Notes under the pieces: generated by a model
Databases searched by the model: none
What the model was told of the DNA's origin: nothing
Seen by the model: only the letters and a program-made list of their open reading frames with translations
Program-made: the position numbers and the translations under genes
Assembly: GCA_900767465.1 (NCBI GenBank)
Contig: CAAGAW010000031.1
Location: forward strand, 1-64,000
Reading direction: 5' to 3'
DNA: 64,000 nt
Source: Clostridia bacterium
GTDB taxonomy: Bacteria; Bacillota; Clostridia; Christensenellales; Pumilibacteraceae
In this document: one piece after another, positions 1 through 8,220 of the stretch
Position numbering within the stretch: the stretch's first letter is position 1
Layout: each line of letters begins with the position of its first letter

Positions 1-557
1 GGCTTTTGGGTTTTATTGTCATTTCGACCGGAGTGAGGACGATAGTCCGAACGCAGCGGAGAAATCCCCCACGGCAGAAGTATAATGACCGTGTTCGATT
101 TGCCCGTCTTCCCTTCCGGGAGATTGCCACGTCGCTAACGCCTGCCCGGCTCGTAGCATAGCTACTTCGCCGCTTTGGCTAAAAACAGTCACCTGAGGAC
201 TGTTTTTACGGCACTTCGTGCCGCCGCGTCGCGCCCACAATGACAAAGCATTAAGGGTGTTCGGCGCGGAGTCTCCAACGGACAGGTAGGGCGGGACGCC
301 CTCGTCCCGCCGCATAACGAGTACGGTTGCTCTCGTTTCTATTGCAGGGGATTTCTCGGCGGTGAGCAACCACCGGCGGGTAGGCTGGCGCGTATATGCA
401 GCGTGCCGTTTCTACCGCAGGGATTTCTCGGCTGACGCCCCGAAAGACAATCGTGTACGGTGCATACAAAGCAGCGAAGCGCGAAAAAACACTATTTTTG
501 TCAACGAGGCGCAAACGAAGGCGAAAAGCGGTATAATGACGGCGGAGGCAGAAAAAG
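1..557. repeat. Intergenic mosaic of dispersed repeats
   Basis: No gene is supported here. The stretch is built from repeat units that recur elsewhere in the window. A GTCATTTCGACC...GGAGAAATC unit lies at 18-75. A CCGGGAGATTGCCACGTCG unit starts near 115, and its AATGACA end resumes only at about 239, after a three-hairpin insert (listed separately). A GGCGGGACG/CGTCCCGCC hairpin lies at 290-311. Two GGGGATTTCTCGG-type units lie near 346 and 418. Short open frames here are translations of repeats. A TATAAT at 532-537 is the only promoter-like element before the gene at 558, and I see no good -35 box for it. Confidence 0.75.
146..233 (+). mobile_element. Three-hairpin nested repeat, copy 1
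   Basis: About 90 bp carrying three stem-loops: GTAGC/GCTAC inside a GCCG/CGGC stem, AAAAACAGTC/GACTGTTTTT around a short loop, and GGCAC/GTGCC. It interrupts a CCGGGAGATTGCCACGTCG...AATGACA repeat whose unbroken form is seen at 17245-17283 and 11838-11874. Copies lie at 7236-7321, 33337-33429 and 46902-46990. The central A-stem-T hairpin could also act as a terminator in both directions. It encodes no protein. Confidence 0.6.
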
Positions 558-1853
558 ATGAAAGCACATAAAACGCAACTGACGATAATACTCGCGTTGA
601 CGGTAGTACTGTTTATTCTGATCGGCGCAACGGCGATACAGGCGCGAACCGCCATAACCCGACCGTCCGTTCCGGTGATTGCAGACGCGGACAAGCCCGC
701 CGAAGAAGAACCGACCGACCCGACCGCCGGCTATTCGCTCACCCGCACGGCAAGGCTTTCGCTCGGGGATGCGGAAATCGAAAACAACTACGGCGGAAGC
801 GGCAACGAAACGCTCGTTTCCGCAATCGCAGCAAACGGGCGACTGTACGTGTTTTTCAACACCGATTCGACCGACTGCGACTCAAGCGGCGTTGACGAAT
901 CGGCGATTACGGAACTCGACCGCGACCTGAATATTAAAAACGTGTTCCGGACAAGCGGTAAAATCGAAGCCGCTATTTTAGGCGAAGGCGGTTTCGTTAT
1001 TGCCGCAAGCGTAGACGGCACGACCGCGGTAAATATTATAAACTACGACGGCGAAATCACGGCAAGCACGCTCGTTCCGCGCGCCGGCGAAATAACGCAA
1101 TTATTTCTGACCAACGACGGATACATAATCGTAAGCAAGACTCAAAGCGGAACGCTCGGAAAAACGGCGATACATCTCTGCTCGCTCGCGTTCGATTTGT
1201 CGCTGAAATACGAACGCACGATAACGGCGGGATATTCGCTCGATCCCGTGGCGGCGTATACGCGCGGCGCGGAAACGTTCGTATTTTTCAACGCGGGATC
1301 GGACCTCGGCAACCATATAGGCGTGGCGAAATGCACGGCCGCGAGCGAAACGTTAATAACCTATTTGTCGAGGTTTGAAAACCACAGCGCGAGTGCGGTC
1401 GTACCTTATTCGTCCGGCTGGGCGATAGGCACGGAAAACGGCGTTATCGTTACCGACGGCGCGGCGGTAATTTTGCGCACGCTCGAATGTTCGCCGCTTC
1501 CCCGCCTCTACTACGCCGACAGCTTATATTACGCTTTTTCGGGCGGCGCGACGTCGTTCGACGAGGCTCTTACCAAGCGGTTCGATCTCGATTACTTCTC
1601 GGACAAGGGCGAAATAACCGACTGTGTTGCGGGTAGCGGTTACGGCGTTTTTCTCGGCAAAACCGATTCCGCGCTTACCGTTACGGCAAGCGAAAACCGC
1701 CTCGGTCTTATGCTTCACGGCAAATTCGGCCGCTCCCGTCTCGTTCGGCTAAATAACGACTGGTTCGTCGTTGCCGAAACGACCGAAAAATCCGCCGACG
1801 TAGGACTCGTTTACGGCGGTTCGGATATCTGGGTCGCGCGCCTGAAAATATAA
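558..1853 (+). CDS. Secreted or membrane-anchored protein, propeller-like, unknown function
   Basis: This 431-residue protein belongs to no family I can name. Residues 8-27 form one hydrophobic segment after a basic start, so it is either a signal anchor or an uncleaved signal peptide; there is no lipobox. An acidic, proline-rich linker (about 40-58) follows. The rest is a run of short beta-rich segments with recurring patterns such as RLYVFFN, TFVFFN and GYGVFLG, which suggests a beta-propeller, but that is inference. The start is set by GGAGG about 11 bases upstream. It appears to be a single-gene unit ending at a hairpin near 1969, convergent with the permease that follows. Confidence 0.7.
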   Translation: MKAHKTQLTIILALTVVLFILIGATAIQARTAITRPSVPVIADADKPAEEEPTDPTAGYSLTRTARLSLGDAEIENNYGGSGNETLVSAIAANGRLYVFFNTDSTDCDSSGVDESAITELDRDLNIKNVFRTSGKIEAAILGEGGFVIAASVDGTTAVNIINYDGEITASTLVPRAGEITQLFLTNDGYIIVSKTQSGTLGKTAIHLCSLAFDLSLKYERTITAGYSLDPVAAYTRGAETFVFFNAGSDLGNHIGVAKCTAASETLITYLSRFENHSASAVVPYSSGWAIGTENGVIVTDGAAVILRTLECSPLPRLYYADSLYYAFSGGATSFDEALTKRFDLDYFSDKGEITDCVAGSGYGVFLGKTDSALTVTASENRLGLMLHGKFGRSRLVRLNNDWFVVAETTEKSADVGLVYGGSDIWVARLKI

Positions 1854-1960
1854 TGCGGCGGTGGCAACAAACACGGCTGAAACGTAGTCAACTGTATATG
1901 AATCCCCTAAATACTTGCCTGTGGTCGTGCCCTTTAAAATGCCTCCCTTTTTCTTAAAAA

Positions 1961-2001
1961 ACCAAAACCCCGAAGCCGAAACTTCGAGGTCTTTTCTTTG
2001 G
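1961..2001 (+). terminator. Terminator after the 431-residue secreted protein
   Basis: A CGAAG/CTTCG stem, extended by CC/GG across one mismatch and closed by a CCGAAA-type loop, is followed by TCTTTTCTTT. A run of A on the other side means it may also stop the convergent permease transcript. Confidence 0.6.
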
Positions 2002-2062
2002 TTATTCGTAATTTCTTTGGTATAGCGGCGAAAATCGCGCGCTTATTCAAAGTCCGTCAGAC

Positions 2063-3643
2063 TCAGAATACGGTGGGAACGAAGAAGTAAACGACGAAGA
2101 GTACCGCAACGATAATCGTAACGGGGTGAAGATCCCAAACGGGTTTCTCTTTCTTCGTGCAAGCGTATTTGATCGCGCTGACGATGTAGATGCAAAGGTC
2201 GATGATAACGTAGGAAAGAAGTCCGAAACCGATACCGTCGGTGATGCTGTAAGCAAGGGGCATCATAGCGATGGTAAGGAAAGCGGGAACAGCGTTCTTG
2301 ACGCCGTCGATCTTAAGGTTGGTGATACCCTTGAGCATAAGGCAACCGACGTAAAGGAGCGCGGAAGCGGCTGCGGGACCCGGAATCGAAGCGATAAGCG
2401 GGAAAAGGAAGATCGAAAGAATGAAGAAGAACGCGCAGGAAAGAGCGGTAAGACCGGTTCTTCCGCCGGCAGCGATACCCGAGCCGGACTCGACGAACGT
2501 AGTAACGGTAGAAGTTCCGAAGAGCGCGCCGGTGCAGGTCGCGATCGAGTCGGACATCATGATTCCGTTGTAGTGGAAGGGCTTATCGTTCTCGTCGGCA
2601 AGACCTACGGGAACGCAGCAGCCTACGACCGTACCCATGGTATCGAACATATCGATCATGCAGAAGGTGATAACGGTCATAACGAGAGCCATAATCGAAA
2701 TGCCTTCGCCCCAGTTGAATCCTTCGGTGAACGCCGCGAGGAACGAACCGCCGTTAGCGGGATCCATCGAGAAGAACGCGCCGAAGTTCTCCCAGAACTT
2801 CCAGCTTTCACCCGACCATTTGGTAACGCCGAAAGGAATACCTACGAGCGTAGCGATAATGATACCGATAATAACCGAACCCTTAACTTTGAAGTGATCG
2901 AGAACGGCAATCGCGATAAGTCCGATAAGGCAGACGACCGCGCCGGCGGCTACGTAAACGCCTCCGCCGTATTTGTTGAAAGTAACGAGGTCAACGAGCG
3001 TTCCGGGGATTTCGAAAAGAACCTTTCCGGCTTCGTCAAGCACGTTAACGTGAGTGGAAACGATGATTCCGGCGTTCTGCATACCGATGAAAGCGATAAA
3101 GAGACCGATACCGACGGAAATCGCACCGCGTACGGAAGCGGGAATTCCGTCAAAAATCAGTTCGCGGATCGCAACGCCTTTGATCTTAATAACCGAAAGA
3201 AGAAGGAAAAGTACTCCGGAAATAAGAATAAGAAGCATTACGTTACCGTAGGAAACCGCAAAGCCGAGCGAACCGCCGAGGATGGAACCGACCATATAGT
3301 TAAGTCCCATTCCGGAAGCCTGCGCAAGAGGCATCTTGGCAAGGAACGCCATCAGAAGCGTACCTACGATCGCGCCGAATGCGGTCGCGATGAAGATGGA
3401 CGACATTTTCATGCCGGAGCCGCCGCTGAGGATCGCGTTCGGGTTTACCGTAAGAATGTAAGCCATCGCAAGGAAGGTGACAAGACCTGCGATAAGCTCG
3501 GTTCTGATCGAGCTGCCTGCTTTCGTGATTCCGAAATAGCCGTCAAGTTTCTTGCCGAACTTGGTTTTCGCCTTCGGTTCTACGGGAGCCGTTTCGGTTG
3601 CCGCAGTCTCTTCGACTACGACGTTGTTCGTTTCTTCACTCAT
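2063..3643 (-). CDS. NCS2-family purine permease (AzgA/PbuG-like)
   Basis: This 526-residue polytopic membrane protein imports purine bases (hypoxanthine, guanine or adenine) by proton symport, by homology to the AzgA/PbuG branch of NCS2. Support comes from KAGSSIRTELIAGLVTFLAM near the N-terminus, GMGLNYMVGSI, the DMFDTMGTVVG helix and ESGSGIAAGGRTGLTAL. About 12-14 hydrophobic segments follow a roughly 30-residue acidic cytoplasmic start. The start at 3643 is chosen over an ATG 33 bases upstream because AGGAG sits 8 bases before it and the extra residues look like leader. The 5' leader contains a purine riboswitch and terminator, which supports the substrate class. Exact base specificity cannot be read from the sequence. 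Confidence 0.93.
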   Translation of the reverse strand: MSEETNNVVVEETAATETAPVEPKAKTKFGKKLDGYFGITKAGSSIRTELIAGLVTFLAMAYILTVNPNAILSGGSGMKMSSIFIATAFGAIVGTLLMAFLAKMPLAQASGMGLNYMVGSILGGSLGFAVSYGNVMLLILISGVLFLLLSVIKIKGVAIRELIFDGIPASVRGAISVGIGLFIAFIGMQNAGIIVSTHVNVLDEAGKVLFEIPGTLVDLVTFNKYGGGVYVAAGAVVCLIGLIAIAVLDHFKVKGSVIIGIIIATLVGIPFGVTKWSGESWKFWENFGAFFSMDPANGGSFLAAFTEGFNWGEGISIMALVMTVITFCMIDMFDTMGTVVGCCVPVGLADENDKPFHYNGIMMSDSIATCTGALFGTSTVTTFVESGSGIAAGGRTGLTALSCAFFFILSIFLFPLIASIPGPAAASALLYVGCLMLKGITNLKIDGVKNAVPAFLTIAMMPLAYSITDGIGFGLLSYVIIDLCIYIVSAIKYACTKKEKPVWDLHPVTIIVAVLFVVYFFVPTVF

Positions 3644-3700
3644 AGTGAATCTCCTATAAAAATTATTTTTTGACAATCGGGGTCAGCCCGTCATATCCGT

Positions 3701-3739
3701 AAAAAATAAAAATCGCCGCACGGGCTTCTCTACCCTGCG
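3701..3739 (-). terminator. Riboswitch-controlled terminator before the purine permease
   Basis: A CGCAGGG...CCC(G)TGCG stem is followed on the minus strand by GCGATTTTTATTTTTT. The 5' arm and loop (GGGTAGAGAA) are complementary to the TTTCTACCC of the upstream aptamer. Ligand-free RNA could therefore pair these segments as an antiterminator, and ligand binding would release the terminator. That switching model is inferred from the complementarity. Confidence 0.65.
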
Positions 3740-3787
3740 ACCGAAAAACAAAAAACGCGCGACTCGCCGAACGAACCTGTGTTCCCT

Positions 3788-3861
3788 GCTCTCGGGTAGT
3801 CCGAACTTAGGCGTCGGGTAGAAACTATGAAACCTTTTACATTCATATTATACCGTGGAGC
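3788..3861 (-). ncRNA. Purine riboswitch aptamer
   Basis: The minus-strand RNA has the parts of the xpt/pbu purine aptamer in register. P1 is GGU/ACC, extended by an outer GCUC/GAGC arm across an internal loop. J1/2 begins AUAAU. P2 is UAUGAA/UUCAUA with a GG in its loop. Junction J2/3 is GUUUCUACC. P3 is a short CCGA/UCGG stem whose loop carries CC, which can kiss the P2 loop GG. J3/1 is GACUAC. The downstream gene is a purine permease, as expected. The P3 loop (GCCUAAG) departs from the usual CCGUAAA. The discriminating J3/1 pyrimidine is in GACUAC, where C suggests guanine or hypoxanthine and U adenine; I would not call it from sequence alone. Confidence 0.75.
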
Positions 3862-3883
3862 TGCAAAATCAAATCGCACGTCT

Positions 3884-3913
3884 ATTTTAACATATTTAAC
3901 ACACTCTTGTCAA
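3884..3913 (-). promoter_or_regulatory. Promoter of the purine riboswitch-permease unit
   Basis: On the minus strand TTGACA (3913-3908) and TAAAAT (3889-3884) are 18 bases apart. Transcription would start about 3877, some 15 bases before the aptamer, leaving a leader of about 230 bases. Confidence 0.75.
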
Positions 3914-3959
3914 ACGTATATCGACCGATTTCGACATTTTTTCAGGTAATTTTTGTTAT

Positions 3960-4275
3960 GATCCGAAACACGGCGCGGGCAGGGAGCCCATGCGGGCGAG
4001 TGGGCCGGCGCGGCAGGGAACCCCTGCGGGCAAGTATTCGGGATAGTCGTGTACGTTTGTTGTCGTTTCTCCCGTAGGGGATTTCTCGATGGCGAGCCGC
4101 CACGGGCAAGTATTTAGTTTCGTGCTTTACCAAACGCTCGTTATATCACTAACACAAATACTTGACCGCGGGGAGTCCCCGCACCGGCGACTTTTTGGTT
4201 CTTTTTCTCCGCCTGAAAAAGAACATTTCCTTTCCCTTTGCTTCTTTTCTAAAAAAAAGTTTGTTTTACTTTCCT
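3960..4275. repeat. Repeat-filled stretch between permease and phosphatase promoters
   Basis: The stretch holds two tandem REP-like stem-loops (about 3973-4040), each followed by GGGCGAG or GGGCAAG. A CCCGTAGGGGATTTCTCG unit follows at about 4069-4089, then the inverted pair listed separately at 4089-4183. A TTCTTTTTC/GAAAAAGAA hairpin lies near 4199-4224. No gene is seen. Confidence 0.7.
4089..4183. mobile_element. REPIN-like inverted pair of stem-loops, copy 1
   Basis: The 5' half is a TGGC/GCCA-type stem-loop followed by GGGCAAGTATTT. The 3' half is AAATACTTGACC followed by a GCGGGG/CCCCGC stem-loop. The spacer between them (CGTGCTTTACCAAACG through TATATCACTAAC) is nearly identical to that at 17950-17982. 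Two REP-like ends in inverted orientation around a conserved core is the architecture of REPINs, which RAYT transposases move in other bacteria. No such transposase is in this window. Confidence 0.55.
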
Positions 4276-4304
4276 CAAAGTAAAGCCATAGCGACAGCGA
4301 ACGC

Positions 4305-4333
4305 TTGATATTTTCGGCGAATTGCTATATAAT
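4305..4333 (+). promoter_or_regulatory. Promoter of the phosphatase-kinase operon
   Basis: TTGATA (4305-4310) and TATAAT (4328-4333) are separated by 17 bases, about 30 bases before the start codon at 4365. Confidence 0.8.
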
Positions 4334-4364
4334 ATAGTAAAACAAAGCCGAGGCGCGCGAAAAA

Positions 4365-5150
4365 ATGGTCATTTCGACGATAACAAACAAGGGCGGCAGA
4401 CCTTACAATCAGGACTACGCCGCATACGAGACGAAAAACGGGTACGTAATCATGACGGTTGCGGACGGTCTCGGCGCGTACTCCGGCAGCGAAATCGCGA
4501 GCGAAACGGCGGTAAAAACCGTTCTGTCCCGGTTTGAATCGTACACTTCGCGCGGCGACGATCCGATAAACCCTAACTTCGTCTGTAAAACGTTCAGATC
4601 GGCGCACAACGCAATCGCGCGCAAAAAATCGGGCAGTCCCGAACTTCACTCCATCTGCACCACTCTTTCGGTCGTGATCGCGGACAAATCCCGCTTTATC
4701 GCTGCTCACACGGGCGACACGCGCGTGTACTTTTTCCGCGGCGGAACGCTCGGTTTCTACTCGAAAGATCACTCGCTTGCCCGCGCGGCTGTCGAACGCG
4801 GCGAAATTTCCGCGGCGGAAATTCGCGGTCACGAAGATCAGAACAAACTTACCCGCGTACTCGGTTCGGACGGGTTTTCCGCGCCCGACTACAAAATCTG
4901 CGACGACTACGCGAACGGCGATTCGATTCTGATTTGCACCGACGGATTTTGGGAATACGTTTACGAATACGAAATGGAACGGGTTTTGCAGTCAACCGAC
5001 GGAGCGAACCCCGCTCTTAGAAAAATGGAAGAAATACTGCGCGGGCGCGCTCCCGAAGGTCACGACAACTACACGGCTATGCTGCTCCGCTTCACCGACC
5101 CCTGCCCCGCAAAAAAACCGATAAAGTCGGAGGAGGCAAACAATGGCTAA
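4365..5150 (+). CDS. PP2C-family protein serine/threonine phosphatase
   Basis: This 261-residue metal-dependent phosphatase removes phosphate from Ser/Thr, presumably opposing the kinase encoded next to it. The PP2C motifs are present in order: NQD (15-17), ADGLG (33-37, with metal-binding Asp34), HTGDTRVY, TDGFW and a C-terminal DNYTAML. The length fits Stp/PrpC-type stand-alone enzymes and there is no membrane segment, so it should be cytosolic. GAGG precedes the ATG. The stop lies within the start of the kinase gene (8-base overlap), so the pair is translationally coupled. The adjacent phosphatase/kinase arrangement is common in Bacillota, but the targets are unknown. Confidence 0.93.
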   Translation: MVISTITNKGGRPYNQDYAAYETKNGYVIMTVADGLGAYSGSEIASETAVKTVLSRFESYTSRGDDPINPNFVCKTFRSAHNAIARKKSGSPELHSICTTLSVVIADKSRFIAAHTGDTRVYFFRGGTLGFYSKDHSLARAAVERGEISAAEIRGHEDQNKLTRVLGSDGFSAPDYKICDDYANGDSILICTDGFWEYVYEYEMERVLQSTDGANPALRKMEEILRGRAPEGHDNYTAMLLRFTDPCPAKKPIKSEEANNG

Positions 5151-6546
5151 GCACAGATCGGAACGTGACGTTTGTCTATACTGTTTCGGAACGCTGAACG
5201 AGGATCGCGTTTGCCTTACCTGCGGAAGAAAGGAGGACGACAAGCCCGCGCTCCCCAACCAACTCGGTCGGCGCACGATGCTAAACAAGCGTTACCTTAT
5301 CGATAAAGCGATCGGCGAAGGCGGATTCGGCATAACTTACAGCGCGTGGGACGTTACCGAAGGCAGACACGTCGCGATAAAGGAATACTATCCGAGCGGT
5401 TACGTTTCCCGCGATCCGAGGTCGGGCGCGGTTATCATCAACAACAAAAAAAATCACGCCGCAACGAACCGCGGACTCAAACGCTTTATCGACGAGGCGC
5501 AGAACCTCGCACGCGTTTCCGATCATAGCGGAGTCGTTGCCGTTCTCGACTTTTTCTCCGCAAACAACACCGCGTACATCGTAATGGAATTTCTGGACGG
5601 AATCTCGTTGAAAAAATACGTTCGGCGCAAGGGCAAACTCGACGAAGAGACCGTTCTCACCATTCTCAAACCGGTCGTCTACTCTCTTCGCGAGGTTCAC
5701 GCGGCGGGACTTATCCACCGCGACATTTCGCCCGACAATATCCTTATAACCAAAAACGGCGAAGTTAAATTGATCGATTTCGGCGCGGCGGAACAAACGA
5801 ATCCCGACGGACGGTCGGTTTCAATCGTGCTTAAACAGGGTTACGCGCCCGAAGAGCAGTATCGACTCCGCGGCGAACAGGGGCCGTGGACGGATATTTA
5901 CGCGCTCGGCGTAACGATTTACTACTGCCTGACCGCGCAACTTCCGCCCGAAAGCATACAACGTATGTACGACGACACGATTGTTCCGCCGTCCAAACTC
6001 GGCGCGAAAGTCACTCCCGCGACCGAAGCCGCTCTTATGCGCGCTATGGCGGTGTTTGCCGCCGATCGGTTCAGGAATATGGACGAACTGATAGCCGCGC
6101 TGTACCTTGGTCGGAAAAGCGACGAAATCGCCGCCGAAGTTATCGAAAAGGACGTTATCAACGCCGAACAGCAACGCCGCATCGCCCGCGAGCGCGACGG
6201 AAACGACGGTTTTACCGCCACCGTCAGCGTAAATTCGACGATCATTATCGGCAAAACGAAAGCCGAACGCGCCGCCGCTCAAAACCGTAACGAAGCGGGT
6301 CGCCGTTCGCTTATCGATCACCGTCACACCCCCGACGAACTACGCAAGCGTATGTCCGGTTACTCCCGCGGGAACGAAGTAAAAGACAACGCGCAATCGA
6401 CGCCGGACGATACCGAAACCGCGCCCGCCGGTCGCAAAAACGACGATACGGTTGTTAAAAACGACGTACGCCGATATCGCACGGTTGATAAAAAGTACGA
6501 CAAAACCTACGCCGACGAATTAAGAAAAAAATTCACCGACAGGTAA
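5143..6546 (+). CDS. Ser/Thr protein kinase with N-terminal zinc ribbon
   Basis: This 467-residue protein starts with a four-cysteine knuckle (C11-x2-C14, C24-x2-C27) and continues into a protein-kinase domain at about 50-325. Visible kinase elements are the glycine loop GEGGFG (58-63), Lys80 in AIKEYYP, HRDISPDN (192-199, catalytic Asp194) and DFG (212-214). The catalytic loop reads HRDIS rather than the common HRDLK. The last 140 residues are charged and low-complexity, with no PASTA repeats and no membrane helix. It is therefore a soluble kinase, unlike PrkC/PknB. The kinase assignment is firm; the signal sensed by the zinc ribbon and tail is unknown. Confidence 0.93.
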   Translation: MAKHRSERDVCLYCFGTLNEDRVCLTCGRKEDDKPALPNQLGRRTMLNKRYLIDKAIGEGGFGITYSAWDVTEGRHVAIKEYYPSGYVSRDPRSGAVIINNKKNHAATNRGLKRFIDEAQNLARVSDHSGVVAVLDFFSANNTAYIVMEFLDGISLKKYVRRKGKLDEETVLTILKPVVYSLREVHAAGLIHRDISPDNILITKNGEVKLIDFGAAEQTNPDGRSVSIVLKQGYAPEEQYRLRGEQGPWTDIYALGVTIYYCLTAQLPPESIQRMYDDTIVPPSKLGAKVTPATEAALMRAMAVFAADRFRNMDELIAALYLGRKSDEIAAEVIEKDVINAEQQRRIARERDGNDGFTATVSVNSTIIIGKTKAERAAAQNRNEAGRRSLIDHRHTPDELRKRMSGYSRGNEVKDNAQSTPDDTETAPAGRKNDDTVVKNDVRRYRTVDKKYDKTYADELRKKFTDR

Positions 6547-7440
6547 TATGCAGGGTGGCGAACCGCCGCCACGGGCAAGCGGGCCGGCGCGGCAGGGAGC
6601 CCCTGCGGGCAAGTATTTGGATTGTTCGTGTACGGCAGGGAGCCCCTGCGGGCAAGTATTTTGGAATAGTCGTGTATGTTCGGTTTCGTTTCTACCGCGG
6701 GGGATTTCTCGACTAACGCTCGAAATGACATCGGTGTACGCTTGGATTTTATAATGTCATTTTGGTTAAATGTGGCAAAACCGTTTCTCGTAGTCCGCTT
6801 TGTTTATAATGTCATTTCGACCGGAGTGAGGACGATAGCCCGAACGCAGCGGAGAAATCCCCCGCGGAAGAGTTATAAAGTTCGTGTCCGCAAGTAAGTC
6901 TTCCCTTCCGGGAGATTGCCACGTCGCGCATTGCGCTCCTCGCAATGACAACACTTTAATTGTGTCCGATTGTTTTATAATGTCATTTCGACCGGAGTGA
7001 GGACGATAGTCCGAACGCAGCGGAGAAATCCCCCACGGTAGAAGTATTTCGTCCGTGTGCGAAAGTAAGTCTTCGCTCCCGCGAGATTTCTCCACTACGC
7101 TATCGCTTCGCTCGCAATGACAGTAGCGATACGGGCGTTCGCTTGGAGTTAAAATGGTTTATCATTATTAAACGCCGCACACGCCCTTATAGTATGTCAT
7201 TCCGAGGGAACGAAGTGACCGTGGGAATCGCACAGGCGCAACGCGGCGGCACGAGGTACCGTAAAACAGTCCTCAGGTGACTGTTTTTAGCCAAAGCGGA
7301 CCAACTATGTTGCGAGCGGGGAGCGGGACAAGAACAATTCTACGCACCGTGATTTTCTGCATAGCTTCCTCCATTCACATATAACTTTGTACTCGTTTTA
7401 TTATACTACGTTATACAACATTTGTCAACATTCTAATATT
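6547..7440. repeat. Intergenic repeat mosaic, kinase to pyrophosphatase
   Basis: No gene is supported. Three REP-like stem-loops followed by GGGCAAG lie in 6550-6665. GTCATTTCGACC...GGAGAAATC units lie at about 6810-6866 and 6981-7038. Inverted TTCCGGGAGATTGCC...AATGACA units lie around 6903-6950 and 7075-7123. GTCATTCCGAGGGAACG starts at about 7196 and runs into copy 2 of the three-hairpin unit. The stretch separates two convergent genes, so it lies only in 3' flanks. Confidence 0.75.
7236..7321 (-). mobile_element. Three-hairpin nested repeat, copy 2
   Basis: Opposite in orientation to copy 1. It retains AAAACAGTC/GACTGTTTTT and the GCGGCGGCACGA and GTTGCGAGCGGGG ends, but the outer stem is partly lost, so it looks decayed. 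It directly follows the GTGGGAATC of a GTCATTCCGAGG-type repeat, the same junction seen at copy 3. Confidence 0.5.
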
Positions 7441-7478
7441 AAAGCGACTGTCCGGACACCCGAAACAGCCGCTTTTAT
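7441..7478. terminator. Terminator downstream of ppa
   Basis: An AAAGCGACTG/CAGCCGCTTT stem with one mismatch encloses a roughly 15-base loop. The U-rich run (TATTTTTATTTTTT) is on the plus strand; on the minus strand AATATT follows. It probably ends ppa transcripts and may stop readthrough from the left. Confidence 0.55.
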
Positions 7479-7480
7479 TT

Positions 7481-8020
7481 TTATTTTTTATCTTCGTATT
7501 TAAGGTTGTATTCGTCGATCGCGCGCTTGACGATTGCGATCGCGTCGTCTCTTCCGCTCGCCTCTTTTACTGCGGTCGTCTTGCCTTCGAGCGTTTTGTA
7601 AACCGAGAAAAAGTGTCGCATTTCCTCAAAAATATGGGTCGGAAGTTGGCTTATGTCGGTAAACTGGTTGTACATCGGGTCGGAAAACGGGATCGCGATG
7701 ATTTTTTCGTCGTTGCGCCCGTTGTCGATCATCGAAATAACGCCGATCGGGAACGCGCGGCAAAGCGTGAGCGGTTCGAGTTCTTCCGAACAAAGCAACA
7801 GTACGTCGAGCGGGTCGCCGTCGTCGCCGAGCGTACGCGGAATAAATCCGTAGTTGGCGGGATAGTGCGTGGACGTATACAGAATCCGGTCAAGTATAAT
7901 GTATCCGGTCTCTTTGTCGAGTTCGTATTTCTTCTTGCTGCCCTTGCTTATTTCGATAACGCATATAAAGTCGTCGGGTTTGATACGACTCGGTGAAATG
8001 TCGTGCCAGATGTTTGACAT
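7481..8020 (-). CDS. ppa: Inorganic pyrophosphatase, soluble family I
   Basis: This 179-residue cytosolic enzyme hydrolyses pyrophosphate to phosphate, pulling biosynthetic reactions forward. The family I signature DGDPLDVL is present, with its metal-binding aspartates. The motif YPANYGFIPRTLGDDGD, the KYELDKETG active-site segment and the usual length (about 175) all fit. GGAG lies nine to ten bases before the ATG. It is transcribed from its own promoter and sits downstream of the rplL terminator, so it is not part of the ribosomal operon. Confidence 0.95.
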   Translation of the reverse strand: MSNIWHDISPSRIKPDDFICVIEISKGSKKKYELDKETGYIILDRILYTSTHYPANYGFIPRTLGDDGDPLDVLLLCSEELEPLTLCRAFPIGVISMIDNGRNDEKIIAIPFSDPMYNQFTDISQLPTHIFEEMRHFFSVYKTLEGKTTAVKEASGRDDAIAIVKRAIDEYNLKYEDKK

Positions 8021-8056
8021 GGTTTCGGCTCTCCTTTTAATCTTACTCCTGCGGTT

Positions 8057-8085
8057 ATTATACCACTTTTCCGCATAAAAATCAA
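8057..8085 (-). promoter_or_regulatory. Promoter of ppa
   Basis: On the minus strand TTGATT (8085-8080) and TATAAT (8062-8057) are 17 bases apart and lie about 40 bases before the ppa start. Confidence 0.7.
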
Positions 8086-8159
8086 GGGGATAACGAGCGG
8101 GTGAACGAGAAACGCCTCTTAAAAAATAATATTATTCAAATAAGTTTTTTGCATTCGCA

Positions 8160-8196
8160 TGAAAAAACCGCCCGGAGCATATCCGAACGGTTTTCG
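8160..8196 (-). terminator. Terminator of the ribosomal protein operon
   Basis: On the minus strand AAAACCGTTCGGA and TCCGGGCGGTTTTTT pair around a short TATGC loop and end in a T run, 25 bases after the rplL stop. It marks the operon end and explains why no rpoB follows. Confidence 0.85.
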
Positions 8197-8220
8197 TTTA
8201 TTTAGACTTACGCGCTTAAC

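Noticed and set aside
2126..3673. Long open frame antisense to the purine permease (515 codons)
   Set aside because: Its product is charged and low in hydrophobic cores, and the other strand encodes a clear permease. The frame is open because of codon choice on the sense strand.
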